NCBI RefSeq assembly: GCF_036885605.1
Contig: NZ_CP142523.1
Location: 5,332,001-5,396,000 of the forward strand
Direction of reading: 5' to 3'
Length of the DNA stretch: 64,000 bases
From: Janthinobacterium sp. TB1-E2
Lineage (GTDB): Bacteria > Pseudomonadota > Gammaproteobacteria > Burkholderiales > Burkholderiaceae_D
Positions 8,671 to 17,935 of this stretch are shown in pieces. Within the stretch, counting starts at the first letter, position 1. Every line of letters starts with the position of its first letter. The notes beneath the pieces were generated by a model, which saw only the letters and a list, made by a program, of their open reading frames with translations, was not told the DNA's origin and searched no databases. Both the position numbers and the translations under genes were made by a program.

Positions 8671-10521
8671 TTATCCGACGTTGACGTACGTCAACCCGCC
8701 AGGCGTGCTCGCGTGATTGCCGAAGCCCGAGCTGTCTTCCAGGTTGCCGTCCAGCTTCCAGCGCCCCACAGGCCGGTTCACGATGCCGTACTGGCCATAG
8801 TCATACACTTCCTTGGGCGTCAGCACGCGGTCGTACAGGATGACGTCCGACAACTGCCAGGCGGGCGTGCCCTGCTCCAGCGCATGCACGGGGTGGCCGA
8901 TCACAAGGGGGGTGCCGGCGGCCTGCACGAATGGATTTGTCATCTTGTTGCTCTGGTACATCAGGAAATCATCGACGTACAGGCTGATGCTCCCGTCATG
9001 CTTGACAGTATAGGTGCAGCGAAACCAGCGGTTGGCAATATCCACCTGCAGGCCGTGGCCATGGCTATTGACGCCCGTACCAACACTGTTCCACATGGAC
9101 AGGAACGTCTTGATATCCTGCTTGAACAGCGCCCATCCTTTCTTGTCCGCCTGATGCGCGACAAAAGCCTGCGCCTGACCAACGGTCGAGGAGAAAGCCT
9201 GCTGCCGGATACAATACGACAGTGAAAAATCCGCACTCTCGTAGCGCACGGACGAAGGCACGGTGAGCATCAGACCAGGCTGAAATTGCAAGGTCTTCGT
9301 CACGCCGAAGCAGGGCTTGGGCGGCGCCGGACGCATGGCATCTTCGCCGCGCAAGGCGTCCCAGACAGCCTTGCGTCCGTTGCTGTAGGCCGGCGTCTCG
9401 ACCAGGTTCAGTCCGTCGTCCTCCATGGGTTTTCCCCCATTCCAGTCCCAATAGCATGCCAATTGCACGCCCGTACGGCGTATGGCGCTCAGCAACGCAT
9501 GCAAGTTGTCTTGCCGTTCGGTATCTTGCAACGCCAGCTCCTGTTTTTTCGACAGGCAAAAGCTGCCAAGGTAATACGGCTTGCCCAAGGTATGTGCGGC
9601 ACGCTGCATCACTTGCAGGTAAGAGAGCGAAGACGAGACGAAGTCGGCCGGCAAATCCGCGCTGTCACCCAGGGCGCTGCTCACATATTCATTACCCGGG
9701 AACAGGTTTTCACAAAGACAGTCGACCGGGTCCGGATTCACGAATGGCAGGGTTTCCGCAATATATTGCTGCAAGGAACCTTGACGAGGCGAAGTATGGG
9801 CAATGCCGGCATTACCGGAAGAAATCATGCGCGCCAGACCATCGTTGGCGCGCAGCAATTGCGCCGTCTCCTGGATGATTTCCCGCGTAGCGGTCAAGCT
9901 GATCCCGGTCACGCCCATCAGTTCCTGTGCGGCCATCCAGGCGGCGATGCCGGCGTGGTTGCTGTAGTGCTGCGCAAAAGCCTGCGCAAAGGCACGCATG
10001 TAGCGGCGCGTTTTCGACTGTGGATTGACCAGTGCGACCCGCGCAGCCGCGGCCTGCTCGTCTTTTGTAGCGCCCGCAGCGCCCGCCTCCCCCACCAACT
10101 GCGGCACGGCGTAGGGATTCCAGAATGGGCAGGCGATGATGCCGATGCCATTGGCCAGCGCGCAATCGAGCAGCGCCGTTATGGCAAGCCAGTACGAATC
10201 TTTGATATTCACATCGGTTAGCGTGTTGTCGCTTGCGAACTTTGGCTCACCAACAACTTCGCCCCAGTTCCAATAGCCATCCTTGCCCTTGAAAGGCGCC
10301 AGCATCACCTGAAGGTACTTGAAGCCGTTGGCGGCAAGATACGGAAAATCGGTGCTGTAATCGGGATACTTCGGGTCCGGAGCGAGCGGTGCGGTAACGC
10401 TCCAGTTACGGTGTTCCAGATACGCATGCGCATTGAGGCCGATGCCGCTGACCTTGCCCGTATTGACGCCGGCGGCGTTGAACTCTTGCATGACTCCATT
10501 GATAACTTTGATGTACGGCAT
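8671..10521 (-). CDS. GH5-like TIM-barrel protein with C-terminal LamG-like domain
   Basis: 616 residues. Residues about 20-400 look like a cellulase-type (GH5/GH-A) barrel: IGLNAHAYLEHRNW, WNWGEVVGEP, IIACPFWNPYAVPQ, IAAWMAAQELMGV (Glu200 in the acid/base position) and ACYWDWNGGKP. Where the beta-7 nucleophile is normally found (KPxYxGEFG) the sequence is KPYYLGSFC, with Ser320 replacing Glu. From about 420 a concanavalin/LamG-like jelly roll follows (ISLYVDDFLMY, WQLSDVILYDRVLTPKEV), and the last 30 residues begin another LamG-like motif. No signal peptide is visible. The ATG at 10521 follows AGGAG. It stands alone between housekeeping genes, with no sugar transport or regulator genes nearby. 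Substrate unknown; it could be a non-catalytic glycan-binding protein. Confidence 0.65.
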   Translation of the reverse strand: MPYIKVINGVMQEFNAAGVNTGKVSGIGLNAHAYLEHRNWSVTAPLAPDPKYPDYSTDFPYLAANGFKYLQVMLAPFKGKDGYWNWGEVVGEPKFASDNTLTDVNIKDSYWLAITALLDCALANGIGIIACPFWNPYAVPQLVGEAGAAGATKDEQAAAARVALVNPQSKTRRYMRAFAQAFAQHYSNHAGIAAWMAAQELMGVTGISLTATREIIQETAQLLRANDGLARMISSGNAGIAHTSPRQGSLQQYIAETLPFVNPDPVDCLCENLFPGNEYVSSALGDSADLPADFVSSSLSYLQVMQRAAHTLGKPYYLGSFCLSKKQELALQDTERQDNLHALLSAIRRTGVQLACYWDWNGGKPMEDDGLNLVETPAYSNGRKAVWDALRGEDAMRPAPPKPCFGVTKTLQFQPGLMLTVPSSVRYESADFSLSYCIRQQAFSSTVGQAQAFVAHQADKKGWALFKQDIKTFLSMWNSVGTGVNSHGHGLQVDIANRWFRCTYTVKHDGSISLYVDDFLMYQSNKMTNPFVQAAGTPLVIGHPVHALEQGTPAWQLSDVILYDRVLTPKEVYDYGQYGIVNRPVGRWKLDGNLEDSSGFGNHASTPGGLTYVNVG

Positions 10522-10766
10522 GACGACTCCTGTAAAACAAGTGGAAGACATTGAGTTCAGGGCCCTGACTCCCCGTCGCTGCAACTTGCATGGAATGCAA
10601 CGACAGGCAAATGATAGCGCCTGAAAATACCCGCTCCGGGCATCTTGGCTTTTGTTTTTTTAGCACGACCTGACATAAAGACGAGCTAGCGCAGCATGGC
10701 CGCCCGGGGAAGGCGCGACAATCATCGGCAGGCGCCACGACCAGCTGGGCGCACCGGGGAGGCAAC

Positions 10767-11441
10767 ATGGGCATCAAGGATTGGCCAGCCGGCGAACGGC
10801 CGCGCGAACGCCTGATCGAGGATGGCGCACAATCGCTGTCGGACGCTGAATTGCTGGCCGTCTTCCTGCGCACTGGCGTGCGCGGCAAGAGCGCCGTGGA
10901 GCTGGCGCGCGATACGGTCGAGCACTTCGGCTCCTTGCGGGGCCTGTTTGGCGCCAGCCTCGTGAGTTTTTCCGCCGTGCACGGCATGGGCAGCGCCAAG
11001 TTCGCCCAGCTGCAAGCGGTGCTGGAACTGGCGCGGCGCGCCATCATCGAAGACTTGCAGGCGGGCCAGGCCCTCAATTCGCCGCACGCGGTCAAAGACT
11101 ATTTACGCCTGACTCTGGGCAACCTGGCGCATGAAGCGTTTCACGTGTTGTTTTTGGACGTCAAGAACCGGCTGATCACGATCCAGGAAATGTTTCGCGG
11201 CACCCTCACCCACACCAGCGTGTATCCGCGCGAAGTGGTCAAGCAGGCGCTGCTGCACAACGCGGCCACCGTCATGCTGGCGCACAACCACCCGTCCGGC
11301 ACACCGGAGCCCAGCGAATCGGATCTGCTGCTCACGCGCGCGCTGGTGCAAGCCTTGTCGCTGGTGGATGTGCGCATCCTCGACCATTTCATCGTGGCCG
11401 GGCGGCAAGTGCATTCGTTTGCGGAACATGGGCAAATCTAG
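10767..11441 (+). CDS. radC: RadC family protein (JAB/JAMM domain)
   Basis: 224 residues, full length. An N-terminal UPF0758 helix-hairpin-helix region ([16 protein letters not shown]...[12 protein letters not shown]) precedes a JAMM domain with the zinc motif HNHPSG and a downstream SESD acidic residue. Once thought to be a DNA-repair protein, its true role is unresolved; the metal site suggests a peptidase or nuclease-like activity. The start follows a strong GGGGAGG site. radC immediately upstream of rpmB-rpmG is a conserved proteobacterial order. Confidence 0.94.
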   Translation: MGIKDWPAGERPRERLIEDGAQSLSDAELLAVFLRTGVRGKSAVELARDTVEHFGSLRGLFGASLVSFSAVHGMGSAKFAQLQAVLELARRAIIEDLQAGQALNSPHAVKDYLRLTLGNLAHEAFHVLFLDVKNRLITIQEMFRGTLTHTSVYPREVVKQALLHNAATVMLAHNHPSGTPEPSESDLLLTRALVQALSLVDVRILDHFIVAGRQVHSFAEHGQI

Positions 11442-11517
11442 GCCAGAGCCCGCTCCACCGCAGTTAACCATGTGTAAACAAGGACATACGTGACAAGGGC
11501 AGCAGGCTTGTCTAACA

Positions 11518-11535
11518 GTAAACAGCGCTGTTTAC
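11518..11535. promoter_or_regulatory. Perfect 18-bp palindrome between radC and rpmB
   Basis: GTAAACAGCGCTGTTTAC, without a spacer. It lies about 90 bp upstream of the rpmB -35 box and 77 bp after radC. A perfect even palindrome without a loop is more like a dimeric repressor operator than a terminator; no T tract follows. Confidence 0.45.
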
Positions 11536-11620
11536 CAGTGCTTTTCCCTATGAGGAAGGGTAAAAGTCAAATTGTTAAATTATTTCAATACAACATGACA
11601 CAATTGTTTTTCGCAAGTCA

Positions 11621-11649
11621 TTGATAAATCTGCTTATTTTGGATATACT
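11621..11649 (+). promoter_or_regulatory. Sigma-70-type promoter of rpmB-rpmG
   Basis: TTGATA (11621-11626), a 17-bp spacer and TATACT (11644-11649), about 40 bp upstream of the rpmB start. The region is AT-rich compared with its surroundings. Confidence 0.75.
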
Positions 11650-11688
11650 CTCGTTTTTCCAATTTGGAATATCTTTAAGGAGTGCGCC

Positions 11689-11925
11689 ATGGCACGTGTT
11701 TGCCAAGTCACTGGGAAGAAGCCGATGGTCGGCAACAATGTTTCCCATGCAAACAACAAAACCAAACGTCGTTTTTTGCCTAACTTGCAGAATCGTCGTA
11801 TTTTTGTTGAATCTGAAAACCGCTGGGTCTCCCTGCGTTTGTCCAACGCCGGTCTGCGCGTCATCGATAAAGTCGGCATCGACGCCGTATTGGTCGATAT
11901 GCGCGCTCGTGGCGAAAAAGTCTAA
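11689..11925 (+). CDS. rpmB: 50S ribosomal protein L28
   Basis: 78 residues, exact family length. It has the N-terminal [21 protein letters not shown] and RRFLPNLQ motifs of L28. A strong AAGGAG site lies before the ATG. A structural protein of the large ribosomal subunit. It is co-transcribed with rpmG, which starts 22 bp downstream. Confidence 0.98.
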   Translation: MARVCQVTGKKPMVGNNVSHANNKTKRRFLPNLQNRRIFVESENRWVSLRLSNAGLRVIDKVGIDAVLVDMRARGEKV

Positions 11926-11947
11926 TTAGCAGAATAAGGGAGCTATC

Positions 11948-12115
11948 ATGGCAAAATCAGGCCGCGACAAAATCAAGTTAGAATCGACCGCCGGTACGGG
12001 TCACTTCTACACGACCACCAAAAACAAGCGTACGACGCCTGCGAAAATGGAGATCATGAAATTCGATCCTAAAGCACGCAAGCACGTCACGTACAAAGAA
12101 ACCAAAATCAAGTAA
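11948..12115 (+). CDS. rpmG: 50S ribosomal protein L33
   Basis: 55 residues, starting [23 protein letters not shown] and ending TYKETKIK, a textbook L33. It lacks the CxxC pairs of the zinc-binding type, so it is the C-minus form. It is too short for many gene-length cutoffs. A GGGAG site precedes the ATG. Second gene of rpmB-rpmG, followed by a terminator 25 bp downstream. Confidence 0.97.
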   Translation: MAKSGRDKIKLESTAGTGHFYTTTKNKRTTPAKMEIMKFDPKARKHVTYKETKIK

Positions 12116-12140
12116 TTGATATTGTGTTCTGTAAAAAGAG

Positions 12141-12164
12141 CCGCTCCGATGAGCGGTTTTTTTT
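12141..12164 (+). terminator. Rho-independent terminator after rpmG
   Basis: Stem CCGCTC/GAGCGG with a CGAT loop, followed by eight T. Confidence 0.9.
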
Positions 12165-12206
12165 CGCCCTGATTTTCGGCCGACTCTCTTCACCTTTGTC
12201 GCGACG

Positions 12207-12235
12207 AAAAAAAAGCCCTGGAAACCAGGGCTTTT
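12207..12235 (-). terminator. Rho-independent terminator after the desaturase gene
   Basis: 11-bp stem AAAAGCCCTGG/CCAGGGCTTTT with a 3-nt loop. On the minus strand it ends in a run of eight U. It is located 20 bp after the desaturase stop codon and may also act from the other side. Confidence 0.85.
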
Positions 12236-12254
12236 ATTTGCTGCTGCAGCTTAC

Positions 12255-13463
12255 TTATGCATAGCTGCGCAGGCGCAAGGAAAAGTCTTGCAGCGACTTG
12301 ATGCCCGACGCTTCGGCGCGCGTGCACCAGTCTTGCAGCTTTTGCAGCAATTGCTCGCGCGTAAAGTGCGAACGCTCCCAGATGGCGCCCAGCTCCACGC
12401 GCATGTGGTGCATGGTTTCCAGCGCCTTGCTGTGCTGGAACAGTTCCGACAACTGTTCGTGATGCGCATCGGCCAGTTTGCCCGGTTCGCGCTGCATCAG
12501 CTTGCGTGACGATTTCAGGAAGCGCTTTTCCAGCTCGGCCTTGTGCTTCAGGTGTTCCAGTTCTTCTTTCCAGGCATGCTTGATCGATTTCGCATACTTG
12601 GCCATCACGTCATAGCGGTTGGCGATGACGGACTGCAAGGTCTCGAAGTCCGCTTCCAGCTTGCCGTGCGAGAACTTCGGTTCCGGCGCCAGTTTTTTCA
12701 CCTTGGCCAGGCCCAGCATTTCCAGCGCGCGGATATATGCCCAGCCGATATCGATTTCATACCATTTCGACGACAGCTTGGCCGACGTCGCATACGTATG
12801 GTGGTTGTTGTGCAACTCTTCGCCGCCGATCAAGATGCCGAAGGGAATGATATTGGTGGCCGCGTCGGCGCAGTCGTAGTTGCGGTAGCCCCAGTAGTGG
12901 CCGATGCCGTTGATGATGCCTGCCGCCGTGATCGGGATCCACATCATTTGCACGGCCCACACGGAAATGCCGATCACGCCGAACAGGGCGAAGTTCACGA
13001 AGAACAGGATGACCACGCCCAGCCAGCTGTATTTGGTGTACAGATTGCGCTCGATCCAGTCCGTCGGCGTGCCGTGGCCGTACTTGGCCATGGTTTCCAT
13101 GTTCTTCGATTCAGCGCGGTACAGCTCGGCGCCTTCCCAGAACACTTTCTTGATGCCGCGCGTCACGGGGCTGTGCGGATCTTCTTCCGTATCACACTTG
13201 GCATGGTGCTTGCGGTGGATGGCGGCCCACTCCTTGGTGACCTGGCCCGTCGTCAGCCACAGCCAGAAACGGAAGAAATGGCTGGGCAGCGCATGCAATT
13301 CCAGCGCCCGGTGGGCCTGGTGGCGGTGCAGGTAAATCGTGACGCTGGCGATCGTGATGTGGGTGACCACCATGGTGTACAGGAAAACTTGCCATGCGGA
13401 CAGATCGGTAATGCCAGTTGCCATGAACTGCAAAACGTCGTGTAAAACGGAACTCAATGTCAT
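12255..13463 (-). CDS. Membrane fatty acid (acyl-CoA type) desaturase
   Basis: 402 residues. The three histidine boxes of membrane di-iron desaturases are present: HRHQAHR, HRKHHAKC and HNNHHTY, with hydrophobic segments between them. The family introduces a delta-9 double bond into acyl chains at the inner membrane, adjusting fluidity. A helical, charged C-terminal extension of about 130 residues (from about 270) follows the third box, longer than in minimal desaturases. The ATG ending at 13463 follows a GGAG site. An inverted repeat CTCCAG-N5-CTGGAG lies at 13502-13518 in its leader. Confidence 0.92.
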   Translation of the reverse strand: MTLSSVLHDVLQFMATGITDLSAWQVFLYTMVVTHITIASVTIYLHRHQAHRALELHALPSHFFRFWLWLTTGQVTKEWAAIHRKHHAKCDTEEDPHSPVTRGIKKVFWEGAELYRAESKNMETMAKYGHGTPTDWIERNLYTKYSWLGVVILFFVNFALFGVIGISVWAVQMMWIPITAAGIINGIGHYWGYRNYDCADAATNIIPFGILIGGEELHNNHHTYATSAKLSSKWYEIDIGWAYIRALEMLGLAKVKKLAPEPKFSHGKLEADFETLQSVIANRYDVMAKYAKSIKHAWKEELEHLKHKAELEKRFLKSSRKLMQREPGKLADAHHEQLSELFQHSKALETMHHMRVELGAIWERSHFTREQLLQKLQDWCTRAEASGIKSLQDFSLRLRSYA

Positions 13464-13596
13464 TACTACTACTCCAAGTGGACAGGGCGTGCGCACGGTC
13501 GCTCCAGTGACTCTGGAGGTCCGGCAGAGTTAATTTTAGGCGTGATTGTACGCCCTAATGGGTGCTATCAGGCAAAATCGGAGGCAGGCAGCGAGG

Positions 13597-14955
13597 TTAA
13601 GGCTGGGTGCCGGATGGCGCGGACTCACCGTCTGCCGCGCTGGCGAGCGGGGCAGGAGGCGTACCAACAATACGCAATTCGCGTTGCGGAAACGGTACAG
13701 TGACCTTATGTTCCTGCAAGGTGCGCCAGATGGCGCGGTTCACATTCGACTTCACGCCGCCCGTGCCGTTTTCCGGATCCGCGATCCAGAAGCCGATCTG
13801 CACATCGAGGCCGTCGGCGCCGAAACGCACGAGGGTAGCCGATGGCGGATTGCTTTGCGACACACGCGGCACCTTGGCGGTCGCCTCTTCCAGCAAGGGG
13901 AAGATGACGTCCAGGTCCGTTTCGTAACCCACCGACACGGCCGTCGACAGCCAGACCATGCGGTTGCTCAGCGACATGTTCTGCACGCCGCCGGAAATCA
14001 GCATTTCATTGGGCACGATGGATTCAACCCCATCGCCACCCAATAACACAGTATAGCGCGTATTGATCTGCGTGACCTTGCCCGTAAATTGACCGACCGT
14101 GATCATGTCGCCGATGGTAAGGCTGCGGTCGAGCAGGATGATGAAACCGGAGACGAAGTTCGCGGCGATCTTTTGCAAGCCAAAGCCCAGCGCCACGCCG
14201 AAGGCGCCGCCAAACACGGACAGCACCGTCAGGTCGATGCCCACCAGCGACAGGCTGACCAGCACGGAAACAAGGATCAGCACGGCGCGGCCCATGCGCG
14301 ACAGCACCACGCGCAAGGAGGTGTGCAGGCCCTGCATTTTCATCAGGCGCTCGTCGAGCGAAGTGCCGGCCCACATGGCCAGCACCAGCAGCACGGCCAC
14401 GGAAATAGCGGCTTGCAAGATAGCAGCCACGGACACCTTGTTGCGTCCCAGCGGCACGACGATGCTTTCCAGGAAAGTATGCAGCTCCGGCCACAGGCCC
14501 GTGATGTACAGGGCCATGCCGGCCCATACAACGATCGTGAAGATCTTTTCCAGCAGCAACATGGTGGGGCTGATATCGCCATGGCGGGCAAAAATGCGGC
14601 GCAGCACGTAAAAACCGAAGCGCACCAGCGCCATCGACGTGCACAGGGGGATGGCGATGCTGAGCAGATTCACCGACTGGAACTTGGCCAGGAAATGCTG
14701 CGCAATGCCCAGCAGCATGGCCGCCAGCACGGGCGTCAGGATGCGGATAAAGCTATCGGTGCGCTGCAGGGTTTCCGGCGTGGCCGGCGTGGCGGCCGCC
14801 TCGGCCCGCTGGTGCAGGAACACGCGCAACTGCCGCACCAGCAGCCAGCTCAGGGCCAGGCAGGCAACGATGACCAGCGCCTGCCACAGGATGGCCGGTT
14901 GACGGAAATCGTCGACAAAGTCAGTGATCAGGTTGAGCAGCGGGGTTTCATTCAT
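13597..14955 (-). CDS. MscS-family small-conductance mechanosensitive channel
   Basis: 452 residues. Several N-terminal transmembrane segments precede the MscS core: the pore helix region VLSVFGGAFGVALGFGLQKIAANFVSGFIILLDRSLTIGDMITVG, followed by the beta domain VTQINTRYTVLLGGDG and a mixed C-terminal domain ending with VTVPFPQREL. It releases solutes on hypo-osmotic shock. It is larger than E. coli MscS because of additional N-terminal helices. The start MNETPLLN at 14955 is preferred over an upstream in-frame ATG whose extension is Cys/Arg-rich. The gene may be co-transcribed with rsmB upstream (125 bp gap). Confidence 0.92.
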   Translation of the reverse strand: MNETPLLNLITDFVDDFRQPAILWQALVIVACLALSWLLVRQLRVFLHQRAEAAATPATPETLQRTDSFIRILTPVLAAMLLGIAQHFLAKFQSVNLLSIAIPLCTSMALVRFGFYVLRRIFARHGDISPTMLLLEKIFTIVVWAGMALYITGLWPELHTFLESIVVPLGRNKVSVAAILQAAISVAVLLVLAMWAGTSLDERLMKMQGLHTSLRVVLSRMGRAVLILVSVLVSLSLVGIDLTVLSVFGGAFGVALGFGLQKIAANFVSGFIILLDRSLTIGDMITVGQFTGKVTQINTRYTVLLGGDGVESIVPNEMLISGGVQNMSLSNRMVWLSTAVSVGYETDLDVIFPLLEEATAKVPRVSQSNPPSATLVRFGADGLDVQIGFWIADPENGTGGVKSNVNRAIWRTLQEHKVTVPFPQRELRIVGTPPAPLASAADGESAPSGTQP

Positions 14956-15080
14956 GGCGGATGGAATCTGGAAGGTGGTGCGGGAAAACAAACGGGCGGG
15001 GTGCCCACAGCCTGCGCCAGACTGGCTGGCGCAAGTGCATGGCCACCGCTGCGATGCTGCAGCGATGGCCCGTGACAAAC

Positions 15081-16400
15081 TTATTCAGCTTGCTCAGCGT
15101 CAACGTCGTCGGCCGGTTTTTCATCGGCGTAGACTTTTTTCGGCATGACCTTGCGCTCGAACACGGCGGCGAAGAAACCGTCGGTCTGGTGCAAGTGCGG
15201 TAACAATTTCAGGTAGTCGCCCATTTCCAGCTCGATCTTCTGTTCGGCCAGCACCTTGTTCATCGGCACCAGGGTGAAGTCCGGATGGGCCGCCAGGAAT
15301 TGCTCAGCGATAAAATCGTTTTCTTCATTCAGGAAGCTGCAGGTGGCGTACACCAGACGGCCGCCGCCCTTGACGAGGCGCGCCGCGCCGGCCAGGATGG
15401 CTGCCTGCTTGGCTTGCAGCTCGACGATCGAGTTCGGCTGCTGGCGCCATTTCACGTCCGGATTGCGGCGCAGGGTGCCCAGGCCGCTACATGGGGCATC
15501 GACCAGCACGCGGTCGATCTTACCGGCCAGGCGCTTGATCTTGGCATCGCGCTCATGCGCGATCTGCACCGGATGCACGTTCGACAGGCCGCTGCGGGCC
15601 ATGCGCGGCTTCAGCTTGGCCAGGCGTTTTTCCGACACGTCGAATGCGTACAAACGGCCCGTGTTGCGCATCAGCGCGCCCAATGCGAGCGTCTTGCCGC
15701 CCGCGCCGGCACAGAAATCGACGACCATCTCGCCGCGCTTGGCGCCGACGATTTGCGACAGGATCTGGCTGCCTTCATCCTGCACTTCGATGGCGCCGCT
15801 CTGGAACAATGGCAGGTTTTGCAACGATGGCTTCTTGATCACGCGTAAACCCAGCGGCGCGAACGGCGTCGGCGTGCTGAGGATCGGCGCTTCGGCCAGG
15901 GCCAGCATCACGTCGTCACGCGTGGCCTTGAGCGAGTTCACGCGCAAGTCCAGCGGCGCCGGCGCGTTCAGCGCATCGGCCAGCTTCATGGTTTCCGCTT
16001 CGCCGAACTGGGCGATCAGCTTGTCGAACAGCCAGGTCGGCATGTTGGCACGCATGTTCGACGGCATCAGGCTGCGGTCGATCTGCGTGATGCGTTCCAG
16101 CCACTCCACTTCTTCTTCCGTCAGGCCGCCCAAGGAGTCCGCACCGACGGCTTCGGCCAGGCCAAGGATGGTCAAGCGGCGCATGGTCGGGCCACTGCCC
16201 GCTTCGGCGAAGTCCGTGAAGAACGATTTGTTGCGCAGCACGGCATAAATGCCTTCGGCGATGGCGCCGCGTTCGCGCGAACCGAGGCGCGGATGGTCGC
16301 GGAAATAGCGCGACAGGGTGGTGTCGGCCGGGGCCGTGAAACGTAAAATTTCGCGCAATACTTCTTCAGCATTGGCAAGTATCGCTGGTGGCAATCTCAT
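15081..16400 (-). CDS. rsmB: 16S rRNA cytosine-5 methyltransferase (RsmB/NOL1-NOP2-Sun family)
   Basis: 439 residues. It has an N-terminal NusB-like helical region and a Rossmann methyltransferase domain with the SAM motif VVDFCAGAGGKTLALG. The two catalytic cysteines of m5C RNA methyltransferases are in DAPCSGLGTLRRNPD and YATCSFLNEEN. RsmB methylates C967 of 16S rRNA; other NSUN-type enzymes are possible because Oxalobacteraceae carry more than one. It is placed 21 bp after purN on the same strand. Confidence 0.88.
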   Translation of the reverse strand: MRLPPAILANAEEVLREILRFTAPADTTLSRYFRDHPRLGSRERGAIAEGIYAVLRNKSFFTDFAEAGSGPTMRRLTILGLAEAVGADSLGGLTEEEVEWLERITQIDRSLMPSNMRANMPTWLFDKLIAQFGEAETMKLADALNAPAPLDLRVNSLKATRDDVMLALAEAPILSTPTPFAPLGLRVIKKPSLQNLPLFQSGAIEVQDEGSQILSQIVGAKRGEMVVDFCAGAGGKTLALGALMRNTGRLYAFDVSEKRLAKLKPRMARSGLSNVHPVQIAHERDAKIKRLAGKIDRVLVDAPCSGLGTLRRNPDVKWRQQPNSIVELQAKQAAILAGAARLVKGGGRLVYATCSFLNEENDFIAEQFLAAHPDFTLVPMNKVLAEQKIELEMGDYLKLLPHLHQTDGFFAAVFERKVMPKKVYADEKPADDVDAEQAE

Positions 16401-16421
16401 TGTTATTCTTTCTGTAATATT

Positions 16422-17030
16422 TTATTGAGGGTCCACGCGGACCTGGCCATGCTCGACTGACAGTTTATCGTCAATGAACAGGCGGATGGCGCGCGGGTAA
16501 AGCAGATGTTCCTGTACCAGCACGCGCGCCGATAAGCTCTCTTCTGTGTCGCCTGGCAAGACGGGGACTTTCGCGCTTGCCACGGCCGGGCCATGATCGA
16601 GCTCGGCAGTCACGAAATGCACGGTCGCGCCGTGTTCCGTTACACGAGCCTCGAGCGCTTGGCGGTGTGTCGCCATGCCCGGGAACAGCGGCAGCAGCGA
16701 CGGGTGGATATTGAGCATGCGCCCCGCGTAATGCTCGACGAAGGGCGGCGTCAGGATGCGCATGAAACCGGCCAGCACGACCAGGTCGGGGGCAAAACCG
16801 TCGATCACGGCTTGCAGCGCCGCATCGAACTGTTCGCGGCTGGCATAATCCTTGTTGGCAACGACTGCGGTCGCTATCCCATGTTCCGCGGCAAAAACCA
16901 ATCCCTGGGCATCGGCCCGGTTACTGATGACGGCGGCAATACGGGCTGACCATTGCTCGGCTTGCGCCGCGCGTACGACCGCTTCCATGTTGCTGCCGCG
17001 TCCGGAAATGAGGATAACGATATTTTTCAT
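16422..17030 (-). CDS. purN: Phosphoribosylglycinamide formyltransferase
   Basis: 202 residues. It begins MKNIVILISGRGSNMEAVV (phosphate-binding GRGSN) and contains the folate-site segment GFMRILTPPFVEHYAGRMLNIHPSLLPLFPG and the catalytic aspartate region VTAELDHGPAV. It transfers a formyl group from 10-formyl-THF to GAR in purine synthesis. An in-frame ATG nine bases earlier is possible, but the MKNIVILISG start matches the family. Upstream gene of the purN-rsmB pair; folD, which feeds the same folate pool, is elsewhere in the window (47952). Confidence 0.96.
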   Translation of the reverse strand: MKNIVILISGRGSNMEAVVRAAQAEQWSARIAAVISNRADAQGLVFAAEHGIATAVVANKDYASREQFDAALQAVIDGFAPDLVVLAGFMRILTPPFVEHYAGRMLNIHPSLLPLFPGMATHRQALEARVTEHGATVHFVTAELDHGPAVASAKVPVLPGDTEESLSARVLVQEHLLYPRAIRLFIDDKLSVEHGQVRVDPQ

Positions 17031-17186
17031 AGCGCGCATTGTACCCGCTATGGCGATGCGAACCAAGAAAGGCCGGCGATATTGTTGCGCCGCAACATGA
17101 TCACACAACAAGCGCTTTCGCCGGACAATGCTGCCTGCCAAGCCGGAAAAAGGCTGATTTTACGCTATCACAACGTGAGTAAGTGT

Positions 17187-17585
17187 TTACTCGAACGAAT
17201 AGAAGACGCGGAACGGGACTTTTTTCTCGGCCCAGTAGTCGGCCGCGTCGCGGAACACGTCGAGCAGGATCTCGCGCGCTTCCTTGTCGAATTTTTGCGT
17301 ATTTGGCAATTGCTCGAGCACCACCAGGAAGCCCGTCTGCGTGCCCGCCTTGAACATGGTGTCCGTCAGGCACAGGCGCAGGGCATCGAAATTCTTCGCC
17401 AGGTTTTTCGGAAACAGGAATGCTTCTGCAATAATGCCGATGACTTGTTGTTTGGTCTGTCCAGCGTTGCAATGCGCATATAAAAAGTGCTGCCCGAGAC
17501 GGATCGCCTCGTCTTGTAATTCGGTCACGCGAAAGGCACGGATGGACTGGACAAGGTTGGGCGGCACGGTTAGTAACAAACTCAT
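17187..17585 (-). CDS. Barstar-family (ribonuclease inhibitor-like) protein
   Basis: 132 residues. The core FPKNLAKNFDALRLCLTD, followed by GFLVVLEQLP and LLDVFRDAADYWAEKKVPFRVFYSF, fits the barstar fold (family motif FP.yfG.N.DAl.DcLtd). Barstars bind and inhibit barnase-type RNases. No RNase toxin gene is adjacent, so this is either an orphan immunity protein or a domesticated member. It is cytoplasmic, with no signal peptide. It stands 156 bp upstream of purN on the same strand. Confidence 0.82.
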   Translation of the reverse strand: MSLLLTVPPNLVQSIRAFRVTELQDEAIRLGQHFLYAHCNAGQTKQQVIGIIAEAFLFPKNLAKNFDALRLCLTDTMFKAGTQTGFLVVLEQLPNTQKFDKEAREILLDVFRDAADYWAEKKVPFRVFYSFE

Positions 17586-17906
17586 TTTTCCCTCAAATCG
17601 ACCTGTTATGTATGGATCTCTTCTAGCTGCTCTTCTTATTGCATCCCCGCACGCGGGTCAATGCGCACGCGGTGATTCGATCTGTATCAACTTTTATGCG
17701 ATTCAGTGCGATTTTATATAAGCCATACGCGTATTAGGGTAACGTGTTGTCCTGCATGAATCAACCCGAATATGATGTCAAACGCAAGATTTGTTACAAA
17801 CCGCTGGTTTCAAGTCATTTCAACATCTTGTATCGATTGAAAGTGCATGTTACAGACTGTGGGGCAAGGGACTTGGGCTGTTACATTTTGTTGCCAGCCG
17901 AAACAC
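17586..17906. other. Intergenic region without a supported gene
   Basis: A 320-bp, relatively AT-rich gap between the divergent barstar and glycine-zipper genes. A 67-codon open frame at 17744-17947 has no ribosome site, runs into the promoter and resembles nothing known to me. No RNA gene was recognised. Confidence 0.5.
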
Positions 17907-17935
17907 TTGTCCCGGTCTGGCGGGATTACTATAGT
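17907..17935 (+). promoter_or_regulatory. Promoter of the glycine-zipper protein gene
   Basis: TTGTCC (17907-17912), a 17-bp spacer and TATAGT (17930-17935), about 50 bp upstream of the start codon. Confidence 0.65.
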
